A DNA stretch of 64,000 bases from Amycolatopsis sp. A133 (GCF_031082405.1 NZ_JAVHJU010000003.1:189219-253218); one strand, 5' to 3'; numbered from the stretch's first letter, positions 33,774 through 42,339 are shown. The notes: generated by a model from the sequence alone, not told the origin. Translations and numbers: made by a program.

Positions 33774-34259
33774 TCACCGCAGGTCCAGCCACATGATCCG
33801 GAGCCCGACGTCACCCTCGTCGGGATGGCGGAACGCGCCGGGGGCCGTTCCGAGCGTCACGAATCCCAGGCTCTCGTACAAGCGGACCGCGGCCACGTTC
33901 ACCTCGACGACGGCGTTGAACTGGATCGCCGCGAACCCGCTCCGGCGCGCCCAGCCGATCAGGTCGGTCGTGAGGGCGCGGCCCACCCCCGTGCCGCGCG
34001 CCTCCTTCGCGACCATCAGGCTGCCGGAGGCGATGTGGCTGCCCGGTCCCGGCCGGTTGGCGTACATGTTCGCGGTGCCCGTCACCCGCTCGCCGTCGAC
34101 GGCGACGACCACCCGCGCCGGCGGGGGCAGCAACCACATCCGCCGCGCGGCCGGCTCGGTCATCTCCGGGTCGTAGGGGAACGTCCGCTGCTCGGTGACG
34201 ACGTCGTGGATGATCGGCCAGATTCCGGGCCAGTCGTCGTCGCGGGCTTCGCGGATCAA
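33774..34259 (-). CDS. GNAT-family N-acetyltransferase
   Basis: The 161-residue protein has the GNAT fold: IREARDDDWPGIWPII, the acetyl-CoA loop region KEARGTGVGRALTTDLI (R-x-x-G-x-G/A) and YESLGFV. It resembles phosphinothricin/L-amino-acid N-acyltransferases. The TTG start overlaps the stop of the sirtuin gene (TTGA), so the two are co-translated. The pairing suggests an acylation/deacylation couple, though the substrates could be unrelated. Confidence 0.85.
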   Translation of the reverse strand: MIREARDDDWPGIWPIIHDVVTEQRTFPYDPEMTEPAARRMWLLPPPARVVVAVDGERVTGTANMYANRPGPGSHIASGSLMVAKEARGTGVGRALTTDLIGWARRSGFAAIQFNAVVEVNVAAVRLYESLGFVTLGTAPGAFRHPDEGDVGLRIMWLDLR

Positions 34260-35011
34260 CGGTTCCCCACCTTCGTCACGGCGGCGCACAGCTCCGGCAC
34301 GACCGTCTCGATGTCCTCCCGCAGCACAAAATCGGCGTCGTCGTCGTACGGCGTCGGGTCGCGGTTGACGATGACCAGCGTCGCTCCGGCCTGCACGGCT
34401 ACCGTGCACAGCGACGCCGCCGGCTCCACCTGCAGCGAACTGCCGATGGCCAGGAAGAGCCCGCTCGCCGCCGCGATGTTCCTGGCGTGGCCGAGGACTT
34501 CGCCGTCCAGCATCTGTCCGAACAGGACGACATCGAGCTTGAGGATCCCGCCGCAGCGGGAACACGACGGATCGTCGTCGCCGGCTTCGAGCACCTCGGT
34601 GGTCGGGAACGCGGCCGCGCACCGGGTGCACCGCGTGGTGTGCATGCTGCCGTGCAGTTCGAGCACCTTGCGCGCGGCGAGGCCGGCCCGCTGGTGCAGG
34701 CCGTCGACGTTCTGGGTGAGCACGCGGACGGCGACCCCCGCGCCGTCCAGTTCCGCCAGGGCGCGGTGGGCCGCGTTCGGTTCGGCCCGCCAGGCGGCGT
34801 GCCCCGCGTACGTGCGCCAGAATTCGCGGCGCACCGCCGCGTCGGCCATGAAGTTCTCGAGCGTGAAGGCGTTCACCGCGCTCGGCGTGCGCGTCCAGAC
34901 GCCTTCGGGGCCGCGGTAGTCGGGAATGCCGGACGCGGTGGAGACGCCCGCCCCGGTCAGCGCGGCGATCCGCCGGGCGCCGCGGATCCGGTCGATGAGC
35001 TTGCCGTCCAT
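34256..35011 (-). CDS. cobB: NAD-dependent protein deacylase (sirtuin)
   Basis: The 251-residue Sir2 enzyme shows GAGVSTASGIPDYRG, TQNVDGLH, catalytic His120 in ELHGS, and zinc ligands Cys128, Cys131, Cys150 and Cys153. Sirtuins remove acetyl or other acyl groups from lysine using NAD+. The typical Ala-Gly-Val-Ser loop and FGQML are present. It is first in an operon with a GNAT gene coupled by TTGA. Confidence 0.93.
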   Translation of the reverse strand: MDGKLIDRIRGARRIAALTGAGVSTASGIPDYRGPEGVWTRTPSAVNAFTLENFMADAAVRREFWRTYAGHAAWRAEPNAAHRALAELDGAGVAVRVLTQNVDGLHQRAGLAARKVLELHGSMHTTRCTRCAAAFPTTEVLEAGDDDPSCSRCGGILKLDVVLFGQMLDGEVLGHARNIAAASGLFLAIGSSLQVEPAASLCTVAVQAGATLVIVNRDPTPYDDDADFVLREDIETVVPELCAAVTKVGNR

Positions 35012-35236
35012 GCTGCCGGAGGGTAACGGCTCACCCGCGGCGGGACGAGCGGATTAGCTCAAAATTCCACTGTGGACACCTACCAAAGGGGGTTGACACC
35101 GGAAAACGATTCACCCAACCTTTGTTTTGTCCGCCGGAGGTTTCCTGGTGTTCACGAACCGGACCACAGCACCTCACGCACCGGTCCCCTGCCGTCGGCA
35201 CCATGAGGCGCCCACCCCCTCAGTGCTGGAGGACCC

Positions 35237-36112
35237 ATGATCCGCAAGCGGATCTTCGCCGCGCTCGCCGCGGCCACCTTGGTCACCGCCGGTGCGGTGA
35301 CCGCGGCCGTCGTCACCGGAACGGACGAACCCGCCGCCGTCCGGCCCACCGCGGCGGCCGTGCCGGCGTTCGACCACATCGTCCTGGTGATGTTCGAGAA
35401 CAAGAAGTACTCCTCGATCAACGGCAGTTCCAGCGCGCCCTACTTCAACTCCCTGGCCTCGCAGAGCGCCAAGTTCACCAATTCCTTCGCGATCACGCAC
35501 CCGAGCCAGCCCAACTACGTCGCCCTCTTCTCCGGCGCGACGCAGGGCGTCACCGACGACAGCTGCCCGGCCAACCTCGGCGCCAAGGCCAACCTCGGGC
35601 GGCAGCTGATCGACGCGGGCAAGACCTTCAAGGGCTACTCCGAAGCCATGCCCTCGGACGGCTACACCGGCTGCTCCAGCGGCACCTACCGGCGCAAGCA
35701 CAACAGCTGGGTGGACTTCTCCAACGTCCCGGCCGCGAGCAACGTCCGGTTCTCGGGCTTCCCTGCCGACTTCACCCAGCTGCCGACCGTTTCGTTCGTC
35801 ACGCCCGATATGTGCAACGACATGCACGACTGTTCCGTCGGTACCGGCGACACCTGGCTGAAGAACCACCTCGACGCCTACGCGCAGTGGGCCAAGACGC
35901 ACAACAGCCTGCTGATCACCACCTTCGACGAGGACAGCGGCACGTCGGTCAACCAGATCTTCACGACGTTCACCGGCGCGCACGTCAAGGCCGGCAGCTA
36001 CAGCGAATCGATCAACCACTACACCGTGCTGCGCACGATCGAGGCGTCCTACGGCCTGCCCGGCATCGGCGGTGCTGCGAGCAAGTCGCCGATCCTCGAC
36101 GTCTGGCAGTAA
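35237..36112 (+). CDS. secreted phosphoesterase (acid phosphatase / phospholipase C-like)
   Basis: The 291-residue exported protein has a signal peptide (about 1-40) and a PF04185-type alkaline-phosphatase-fold domain: FDHIVLVMFENKKYSSI, THPSQPNYVALFSGA, FVTPDMCNDMHDCS and TTFDEDSG. These provide metal and substrate residues of the acid phosphatase AcpA/phospholipase C superfamily. It hydrolyses phosphomonoesters or phospholipids outside the cell. TTGACA at 35093-35098 may be its -35. It is followed 4 nt later by an MFS gene and so heads a three-gene operon. Confidence 0.85.
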   Translation: MIRKRIFAALAAATLVTAGAVTAAVVTGTDEPAAVRPTAAAVPAFDHIVLVMFENKKYSSINGSSSAPYFNSLASQSAKFTNSFAITHPSQPNYVALFSGATQGVTDDSCPANLGAKANLGRQLIDAGKTFKGYSEAMPSDGYTGCSSGTYRRKHNSWVDFSNVPAASNVRFSGFPADFTQLPTVSFVTPDMCNDMHDCSVGTGDTWLKNHLDAYAQWAKTHNSLLITTFDEDSGTSVNQIFTTFTGAHVKAGSYSESINHYTVLRTIEASYGLPGIGGAASKSPILDVWQ

Positions 36113-36116
36113 CCGC

Positions 36117-37358
36117 GTGTACCTCGCCACCATCGGCCGCCGAGAGCACACCGGGAAGGGCAAGCTCTCGGCGGTCGGCGCGAACGTCTTCGCGCTCGGC
36201 GCCGTCAGCCTGGTCACCGACGTCTCCTCGGAGATGGTCACCGCGATCCTGCCGGTGTACCTGGTGCTCGGCCTGCACCTGAGCCCCGCCGCGTACGGGC
36301 TGGTCGACGGCCTCTACACCGGCGCGACGGCGTTGCTCCGGATCGCCGGCGGGTACGTCGCCGACCGGGTCCGGCGGCGCAAGGTCGTCGCCGGGGCCGG
36401 GTACGCGCTGTCCGCGGTGGCGAAGCTCGGCCTGCTCGCGGCCGGGGCGTCGCCCACCGCGATCGGCGCGGTGATCACCCTCGACCGCACCGGCAAGGGC
36501 CTGCGCACCGCGCCGCGGGACGCGCTGATCACGCTGTCGGCGCCCGAACCGCTGCTCGGACGCGCGTTCGGCGTGCACCGGGCGATGGACAGCATGGGGG
36601 CGTTCGCCGGGCCGCTGGTCGCGCTCGCCGTGCTGGCCGCCGTCGGGGCCACCAGCCCCGAAGCCTTCGACGCCGTGTTCGTCGTCAGCTTCTGCATCGC
36701 CGCGATCGGCGTGCTGCTGCTGGTGCTGTTCGTCCGCGACCGCCGGACGCCGAAGGCCGCGACCCCGGTCTCGCCCCGCGCGGCGGCGGCTCTGCTGCGC
36801 GGCAGCGGCGTGCGGCGGCTGCTGGTGGCCGCGGGCGTGCTCGGGCTGGCCACGGTCGGCGACGGGTTCGTCTACCTGCTGCTGCAGCACAAGGAGGACA
36901 TCGCCACCGGCTGGTTCCCGCTGCTCGCGGTCGGCACGAACCTGAGCTACCTGCTGCTGGCCGCGCCGCTGGGCGTGCTCGCCGACCGGGTCGGGCGGCT
37001 GCCGGTGGTGCTCGGCGGGTACGGCGCGCTGGCGCTGGTCTACCTGCTGCTCGCCGGGCCGGTGTCCGGGTGGCCGCTGTTCGTGCTCGCGCTGAGCTTG
37101 TACGGCGCGTTCTACGCGGCGACCGACGGCGTCCTCATGGCGCTGGCCGGGCCGCTGCTGCCGGAGTCGTTGCGCACCACGGGAATTTCGCTGGTGCAGA
37201 CCGCGCAAGCGCTTGCCTACTTCGCCTCGTCCGTCCTCTTCGGACTGGCGTGGCAGTTCTGGGGCGCGGACCTCGCGATCGCCGTCGCCGCGGGCGGGGC
37301 CGTGGTCGCGATCGCCGTGACGTTCGCGGTGCTCTCGCCCCGGAAGGTGACAGCGTGA
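36117..37358 (+). CDS. MFS transporter
   Basis: The 413-residue protein has about 12 membrane segments and the MFS loop motif GGYVADRVRRRKVV (G-x-x-x-D-R-x-x-R/K) after helix 2. The sequence LDRTGKGLRTAPRDALI marks the MFS subgroup related to tetracycline- and fosmidomycin-type exporters. GTG 36117 starts 4 nt after the phosphoesterase stop. Direction and substrate are unknown; it may take up or expel a product of the neighbouring phosphatase. Confidence 0.85.
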   Translation: MYLATIGRREHTGKGKLSAVGANVFALGAVSLVTDVSSEMVTAILPVYLVLGLHLSPAAYGLVDGLYTGATALLRIAGGYVADRVRRRKVVAGAGYALSAVAKLGLLAAGASPTAIGAVITLDRTGKGLRTAPRDALITLSAPEPLLGRAFGVHRAMDSMGAFAGPLVALAVLAAVGATSPEAFDAVFVVSFCIAAIGVLLLVLFVRDRRTPKAATPVSPRAAAALLRGSGVRRLLVAAGVLGLATVGDGFVYLLLQHKEDIATGWFPLLAVGTNLSYLLLAAPLGVLADRVGRLPVVLGGYGALALVYLLLAGPVSGWPLFVLALSLYGAFYAATDGVLMALAGPLLPESLRTTGISLVQTAQALAYFASSVLFGLAWQFWGADLAIAVAAGGAVVAIAVTFAVLSPRKVTA

Positions 37359-38335
37359 AGATCCGGATCCTCATCGCGGTCGCCGGCGTGGTCGTGCTGG
37401 CCGGGGCGGCGATCGCGTACGTCGGGTTCGCGAGCGCACGCAACCACGACGTCACCGCGACCGGCGCGGTCAGCCTCGCTCCCGGCCCGCGGCTGCTGTT
37501 CCGCAGCACCGCCGACGCCGACCGCGGGCACGTCGCCACGGTGTCCGCCACCGACCCGGGCGGCGCGCGGACGGTGTCGCCGCTGTCGTGCGCGCGGGTG
37601 TACGCCGCCGGCGGCACCGGGCTCTGCCTGCGCCAGGACGGCGACCTGACCACCTACCAGCTGGCGGTGCTCGACCGGGGACTGGCGGTGCAGCGGGAGA
37701 TCCCGCTGGTCGGGCTGCCGAACCGGGCGCGCGTGTCGGCGAGCGGCCGGATGCTCGCGTGGACGGTGTTCGTCACCGGCGATTCCTACAACGGCGGCCT
37801 GTTCTCCACCCGCGCCGGCATCCTCGACACGGCGACCGGCGACCTTGCGGGCACGCTGGAGGACTACGCGGTGACGCTCGACGGCCGGCCGTACCAGGCC
37901 GCCGACGTGAACTTCTGGGGCGTCACGTTCACCCGCGACGACCGCCACTTCTACGCGACGATGTCGACGGCAGGCCACCGCTACCTGGTCGCGGGCGACT
38001 TCGCCGCCCACACCGTGCGCACGCTGCGGGAGAACGTCGAGTGCCCGTCCCTGTCCCCGGACGGGACGCGGGTGGCGTTCAAGTCCGCCGTCGACGGCGA
38101 CCCGGCCCGCGGCTGGCGGCTGTCGGTACTGGACCTGGCGGGTGCGAAGGTGACACCGCTGGCGGAGACCCGCAGCGTCGACGACCAGCCGGCTTGGCTC
38201 GACGACCACACGATCGGCTACGGGCTGCCCCGCGGCCCGGGCCACGCGGACGTCTGGTCGGTCCCGGCCGACGGTTCGGGCGCCCCCCGCCTGCTGGTCC
38301 CGGAAGCGGAGTCCCCGGCAGCGCTGGGCTCCTGA
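37355..38335 (+). CDS. membrane-anchored TolB/PD40 beta-propeller-like protein
   Basis: The 326-residue protein has an N-terminal membrane anchor (about 3-25: IRILIAVAGVVVLAGAAIAYV) and an outer domain with PD40-type blades: SLSPDGTRVAFKS, DDQPAWLDDHTIGYGL and DVWSVPADGSGAPRLL. Such propellers bind proteins or ligands. It overlaps the MFS gene by GTGA and closes the three-gene operon, so it probably works with the transporter or the phosphatase at the surface. Confidence 0.8.
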   Translation: MKIRILIAVAGVVVLAGAAIAYVGFASARNHDVTATGAVSLAPGPRLLFRSTADADRGHVATVSATDPGGARTVSPLSCARVYAAGGTGLCLRQDGDLTTYQLAVLDRGLAVQREIPLVGLPNRARVSASGRMLAWTVFVTGDSYNGGLFSTRAGILDTATGDLAGTLEDYAVTLDGRPYQAADVNFWGVTFTRDDRHFYATMSTAGHRYLVAGDFAAHTVRTLRENVECPSLSPDGTRVAFKSAVDGDPARGWRLSVLDLAGAKVTPLAETRSVDDQPAWLDDHTIGYGLPRGPGHADVWSVPADGSGAPRLLVPEAESPAALGS

Positions 38336-38356
38336 GGGGCACGGCTCTCCCGTACT

Positions 38357-38477
38357 CAAGCGCCCCAATGTGGCGTTGGTTGCGTCCAGCGCACCCAATG
38401 TGGCGTTCGGTGCGTCCAACGCACCGAACGCCACATTGGGTGCGTTGAACGCAACCAACGCCACATTGGGGCGCTTG
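38357..38477. repeat. 121-nt near-perfect inverted repeat (58-bp stem)
   Basis: Arms at 38357-38414 and 38420-38477 pair at about 56 of 58 positions with a 5-nt loop (TCCAA). Each arm holds two variants of a roughly 30-nt unit around CCCAATGTGGCGTT. It fills the gap between two convergent genes (ends 38335 and 38480), so it can act as a bidirectional terminator. The size and internal repetition suggest a mobile palindromic element. Confidence 0.9.
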
Positions 38478-38479
38478 GG

Positions 38480-38740
38480 TCAGGAACCCGGGAGCAGGCC
38501 GACGGCGCCGCGGGCGACCTGCGCCCAGGCCAGCCGGCCGAACAGGTAGTGGCACGCCACCTGTTCGCTGGTGAACCGCGCCCAGTCGTAGCGGTTGCCC
38601 TGCTCGCGCCAGAACACCTCCCACGCCTCGTCCTCGCCCTGCATCAGGCACCAGGCGTTGTCGACCTCGGCGCCGAGCGAGACGACCTCCGGCGGCACGC
38701 CCAGCACGCCGAGCCACCGCTGGATCGACTGGGTGTTCAT
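38480..38740 (-). CDS. putative immunity protein for the TNT-domain toxin
   Basis: The 86-residue acidic protein (EVVSLGAEVDNAWCLMQGED, WEVFWREQGNRYDWARF, HYLFGRLAWAQV) has no signal or membrane segment. Its ATG overlaps the stop of the toxin gene by 4 nt (ATGA), so it is translated with it. Position, size and acidity fit an immunity factor that blocks the NAD+ glycohydrolase in the cytosol, as IFT does for M. tuberculosis TNT. The immunity role is inferred; I recognise no named family. Confidence 0.65.
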   Translation of the reverse strand: MNTQSIQRWLGVLGVPPEVVSLGAEVDNAWCLMQGEDEAWEVFWREQGNRYDWARFTSEQVACHYLFGRLAWAQVARGAVGLLPGS

Positions 38741-39714
38741 CAGTCCTCTTCCCCCTTGGCCTCGGCGAGGTAGCCGAGGGTCACCAGTTCGTCGGCCGCC
38801 AGCAGGGCACGGTACCGGGTGCCGCCGCCGACCTGGCCGAACCAGTTCGCGGTCTCCGAGCGCCACATCGGCACCTTGCGCACCACGACGTACCGGCGGT
38901 ATTCGGCGTCCAGGAACGCGGGTGGCAGCGAGCGTTCCGCGAACGGCGTGCCGTCGGCGAAGAGCACCCGGCCGTACGCCGGGCCGAAGCGGTCGAGGAC
39001 CGTGTCCGCCGGGACCATCACCGGCTCGGGCCAGTCCACGCTGCTCTCGGGGAACTGCCCGCCCGGTGGCCACGCGTATTCGGGGCCGAGCTCGCTGTGC
39101 CCGACGACGAACCGGCGGATCCACACCGCCTGCGTCGCACGGGCGTACGGCACGTACCCCGCGGTCAGGTGCCGCGGCACCGGCCGCGACGGCGCGGTCG
39201 GCGAGCGGCGGAAACCGGCGGTGACGTTGGTCAGGGCCTGGTCGTCGAAGATCAGCCGGGCGTCCGGGTGGTCGTTCGGCGCGAAGCCGTCCGGGTCTTC
39301 GGGCAGCGGCAGCTGGCGCGCCGGCTTGTCCATCGCCACCGGCAGGTGCCCGATCGGGAACATGTGCACCAGGAACAGCGCGACGATGCTTTCCCGTTCC
39401 GTGCGCGGCGAACCGAGCGGCGGCAGCGGTGAGGGCGAACCCGGGTTCGGCGGGGGCCCGGCCACCGGCGGCGGGCCCGCGATCGGTGGCGGCAGCGGGG
39501 CCGGCGTCGGCGGGGCGGGTGGGGCCGGGGGCAGCGGGAACGGCGGCAGCAGCGGCGACACCGCGTGCGGCCACGGCGCGGGGTTGCCCGAGGGCGGGGT
39601 CGGCGCCTCTTCGAAGGCGCCCGAATCCGCCAGGCCGTACCCGGGCAGCTGCACCGGCCCGGTGTCGAGGTCGGCCTCGACCGGTTCGGAGCCCGCCTCG
39701 GAAGGCTCGGTCAC
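38740..39714 (-). CDS. TNT-domain protein, putative NAD+ glycohydrolase toxin
   Basis: The 324-residue protein has a Pro-rich N-terminal region (about 30-100), a middle domain (about 100-215), and a C-terminal TNT (PF14021) domain (about 218-318). The domain shows EYAWPPGGQFPES, VLDRFGPAYGRVLFADGTPF, SLPPAFLDAEYRRYVV and ANWFGQVGGGTRYRALL. The family hydrolyses NAD+ in target cells. There is no Sec signal or WXG helix, so export would need another route. GTG 39714 has GGAGG 6 nt upstream. The downstream gene is coupled by ATGA and likely confers immunity. Confidence 0.82.
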   Translation of the reverse strand: MTEPSEAGSEPVEADLDTGPVQLPGYGLADSGAFEEAPTPPSGNPAPWPHAVSPLLPPFPLPPAPPAPPTPAPLPPPIAGPPPVAGPPPNPGSPSPLPPLGSPRTERESIVALFLVHMFPIGHLPVAMDKPARQLPLPEDPDGFAPNDHPDARLIFDDQALTNVTAGFRRSPTAPSRPVPRHLTAGYVPYARATQAVWIRRFVVGHSELGPEYAWPPGGQFPESSVDWPEPVMVPADTVLDRFGPAYGRVLFADGTPFAERSLPPAFLDAEYRRYVVVRKVPMWRSETANWFGQVGGGTRYRALLAADELVTLGYLAEAKGEED

Positions 39715-39835
39715 ACCCATCCTCCGGCTCGGTCGGTGCCCGGCGGGCACACGCTGTTCGACGCGGCCGCGGCGCTGCCGGTCCCCCTTGATACCGCACC
39801 CCTTCCCCCGGGGCGCGACGAGGTCGGTTTCTCTT

Positions 39836-39862
39836 CGGGGGCTCCGGGTGGCGGAGCCCCCG
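39836..39862 (-). terminator. terminator-like hairpin after the HMG-CoA lyase-like gene
   Basis: CGGGGGCTCCG at 39836-39846 pairs perfectly with 39852-39862 across a 5-nt loop, 6 nt beyond the stop of the lyase gene on the minus strand. It separates that operon from the TNT toxin gene. No U-tract follows. Confidence 0.75.
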
Positions 39863-39868
39863 GACGTC

Positions 39869-40798
39869 TCAGCTCAATGCGGCGACCACGCGGGACGGGC
39901 TCGGGCGGCCGAGCTGTCCCGCCATCCACGCGCTGGCCCCCACCAGCGCGTCCAGGTCGACGCCGTGGGCGACGCCGAGCCCGTCGAGCATCCACACCAG
40001 GTCCTCGGTCGCGAGGTTGCCGGTGGCCGACTCGGCGTACGGGCAGCCGCCGAGCCCGCCCGCCGAGGAGTCCACAGTCGACACTCCACATCGGAGCGCC
40101 GCCAGCGTGTTGGCGAGAGCCTGACCGTAGGTGTCGTGGAAGTGCACGGCCAAAGTACCGACGTCGGAGAACAGCCCGATGAGCGCTTCGACCTGCCCGG
40201 CCGTCGCGACGCCGATGGTGTCGCCCAGCGAAAGCTGCGAGCACCCCATGTCCAGCAGGCGGCGGCCGGCGTCGGCGACCTGCTTCGCCGGCACGACGCC
40301 TTCCCACGGGTCGCCGAAGCACATCGAGAGGTACCCGCGGACCTCGAGGCCCGCCTCCCGGGCCCGGGAGACCACCGGCTCGAACATCGCGAACTGCTCG
40401 TCCAGCGACGAGTTGAGGTTCTTGCGCGCGAACGTCTCCGTCGCGCTGGCGAAGATGGCGATGTGCTCGACCCCGGCTTCGAGGGCCCGGTTCAGGCCCT
40501 TCTCGTTCGGCACCAGCACCGGGTACCGGACGCCGTCGCGGCGGTCGAGCCGGGCCAGCAGCTGCTCGGCGTCGGCCAGCTGCGGCACCCACTTCGGGTG
40601 GACGAAGCTGGTCGCCTCCAGCGTCGTCAGCCCGGCGCCCGCGAGCCGGTCGAGGAACTCCAGCTTGACCTCGACCGGGACGACCGCCTTCTCGTTCTGC
40701 AGCCCGTCACGCGGGCCGACCTCCCAGATGGTGATCCGGTCCGGCAGCTCGCCCGCCGACGGGACGCGCTCGGGCAGGCCCTGTTCGCGCGTGCCCAT
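39869..40798 (-). CDS. hydroxymethylglutaryl-CoA lyase family protein
   Basis: The 309-residue TIM-barrel enzyme has the HMGL-like motifs WEVGPRDGLQNEK, FVHPKWVPQLAD, HFHDTYGQALANTL and the GLGGCPYAESATGN loop with the active-site Cys. It would cleave 3-hydroxy-3-methylglutaryl-CoA to acetoacetate and acetyl-CoA, as in leucine breakdown. It overlaps the PH-domain membrane gene by ATGA. Leucine degradation also uses biotin-dependent carboxylases, so nearness to birA may be meaningful. Confidence 0.9.
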   Translation of the reverse strand: MGTREQGLPERVPSAGELPDRITIWEVGPRDGLQNEKAVVPVEVKLEFLDRLAGAGLTTLEATSFVHPKWVPQLADAEQLLARLDRRDGVRYPVLVPNEKGLNRALEAGVEHIAIFASATETFARKNLNSSLDEQFAMFEPVVSRAREAGLEVRGYLSMCFGDPWEGVVPAKQVADAGRRLLDMGCSQLSLGDTIGVATAGQVEALIGLFSDVGTLAVHFHDTYGQALANTLAALRCGVSTVDSSAGGLGGCPYAESATGNLATEDLVWMLDGLGVAHGVDLDALVGASAWMAGQLGRPSPSRVVAALS

Positions 40799-41388
40799 CA
40801 GCGGCGTCTCTCGCCGCGCGGCGGGTGCCCGCCGCCCTGGGGCGGCAGGGGCGTGGTCTGCTGGGGCTGCTGCGGGGCACCCGGCCGGTAGTCGTCGTAC
40901 GGGTTGTCGTTGACCTCGCGGTAGATGACCGTGTGCACCTTCTCGACGTGCGGGATGTCTTCGAAGCGCAGCGGCTCGTCGGAGGCCGACTCGATGATCA
41001 GCGAGCCGCAGCCGAAGATCCGGTCCACCAGGCCGTGCTCGAACTGGACGCTGTTGATGCGGCCCATCGGGATGTCGATGCCGGTGCGCTTGAGCACGCC
41101 CTCGCGGACGATCAGCCGGTCGGTCGTCACGATAAAGTGGGTGGTCCGCCAGCGCACGAGCGGCGCCAGGAACAGCCACCCGACCAGCACCAGCGCGACG
41201 ACCCCGACGGCGATCAGCCCGACCGAGTTCCACGGCGAACCCGCGTCCTTCGCGATGATCGCGAGCCAGGTGCCCGCACCCAGGGTGACCAGCAGCGCGA
41301 GCGTCGGCAAGATCAAGATCTTGAAGTGCGGGTGACTGTGCACCACGACGTGCTCTTGCTCGCTGAGCAAATCGTCCGGATAAGCCAC
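40798..41388 (-). CDS. PH-domain (DUF304/bPH2) membrane protein
   Basis: The 196-residue protein opens with AYPDDLLSEQEHVVVHSHPH and has two membrane segments (about 30-50 and 57-78). A bacterial PH domain follows (about 80-165: FIVTTDRLIVREGVLKRTGIDIPMGRINSVQF). GTG 41388 matches the usual N-terminus and has GGGAG upstream. In mycobacteria the same kind of gene sits beside birA and accD5, as here beside birA. The function is unknown. Confidence 0.85.
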   Translation of the reverse strand: MAYPDDLLSEQEHVVVHSHPHFKILILPTLALLVTLGAGTWLAIIAKDAGSPWNSVGLIAVGVVALVLVGWLFLAPLVRWRTTHFIVTTDRLIVREGVLKRTGIDIPMGRINSVQFEHGLVDRIFGCGSLIIESASDEPLRFEDIPHVEKVHTVIYREVNDNPYDDYRPGAPQQPQQTTPLPPQGGGHPPRGERRR

Positions 41389-41473
41389 GGCGGACGCTCC
41401 CAAGGTCGGTGCGGCGGTGTCGCCTCACCGTACCGGCGAGGCGTCGGCCGGTGGGGCGCAACGCCCCGAAGAA

Positions 41474-42271
41474 TCAGGCCGGGCGCACGTGGACCACGTC
41501 ACCCGCGAAGACGGTGTGCCGCTGCCCGCCCGCGACGTCGACCTGCAGCTGCCCGGCGGCGTCGATGTCGGCCGCGCGGCCGGTCAGCGCGGTGCCGTCC
41601 GGCAGCTGGACCTCGACGTCCTGGCCGAGGGTCGCGCAGTGGGCGCGGTAGTCGCCGAGCAGCCCGGCCTCGGTGAGGTCGCCGCCGGCGAGGCGCCAGC
41701 GCCGCTCGAGGTCGTCGAACCCGGTGAGCAGCGCGACGGCGACGTCCGTGCGGTCGGTGTTCGTGGCGCCCTGCTCGGCCAGCGACGTCGCGGGCAGCCC
41801 GCCGGGCCCCGGCCGGACGTCGCCGAGCGGCAGGACGTTGAGGCCGATGCCGAGCACGATCGACGGGTCGTCCCCGGCGACGGCCTCGGCGAGGATGCCG
41901 GCGCACTTGGCGCCGTCGACGAGAACGTCGTTGGGCCACTTGAGCACGGCGTCCACCCCGACGGACGCAGCGGCCGCCCGGACAGCGAGCCCGACGACGA
42001 CGGAGAGTGAGCCCAGCACGGCGAAGGGCACGCCCGGGCGGAGCGCGACGCTCAGGTACAGCCCGGCGCCCTTCGGCGAACTCCACGAACGAGCCCGCCT
42101 ACCGACCCCCGCGGTCTGCTCCTCGGCAAGCAGAACGGTCCGGTCCGCGGCGCCTGCTTCGACCGCTTTCCGCAGGTCGGCGTTGGTGGAGCCGGTGCGC
42201 TCGACCACGTCGACCCGCGCGTACCGACCTTGCAGCGCCGCGGTGAGCCGGGCAGCATCGATCTCGGACAT
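41474..42271 (-). CDS. birA: biotin--[acetyl-CoA-carboxylase] ligase
   Basis: The 265-residue ligase has the biotinyl-AMP motif GRRARSWSSPKGAGLYLS, the KWPNDVLV strand and a small C-terminal SH3-like domain (about 215-263). It lacks the N-terminal DNA-binding domain of E. coli BirA, so it is monofunctional. It activates biotin with ATP and attaches it to the BCCP domain of acyl-CoA carboxylases. The accD/accE genes that it serves lie 19 kb away in this window. Confidence 0.93.
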   Translation of the reverse strand: MSEIDAARLTAALQGRYARVDVVERTGSTNADLRKAVEAGAADRTVLLAEEQTAGVGRRARSWSSPKGAGLYLSVALRPGVPFAVLGSLSVVVGLAVRAAAASVGVDAVLKWPNDVLVDGAKCAGILAEAVAGDDPSIVLGIGLNVLPLGDVRPGPGGLPATSLAEQGATNTDRTDVAVALLTGFDDLERRWRLAGGDLTEAGLLGDYRAHCATLGQDVEVQLPDGTALTGRAADIDAAGQLQVDVAGGQRHTVFAGDVVHVRPA

Positions 42272-42277
42272 GTGCCC

Positions 42278-42305
42278 ACCATATGGGAGTCCCCCTATCG
42301 TGCAA
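42278..42305 (-). promoter_or_regulatory. birA promoter (leaderless)
   Basis: On the minus strand TTGCAC (42300-42305) and TATGGT (42278-42283) are separated by 16 bp. The -10 ends 6 nt before the birA ATG at 42271, so transcription should start at or just before the start codon. Confidence 0.6.
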
Positions 42306-42339
42306 GCTACTCGCTCGTTCACCAAGGGGTGTGCTCTTC

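Noticed and set aside
35099..35160. A Pho box before the phosphoesterase gene
   Set aside because: GATTCACCC and GTTCACG are present, but not as an 11-nt spaced direct repeat of the PhoP type.
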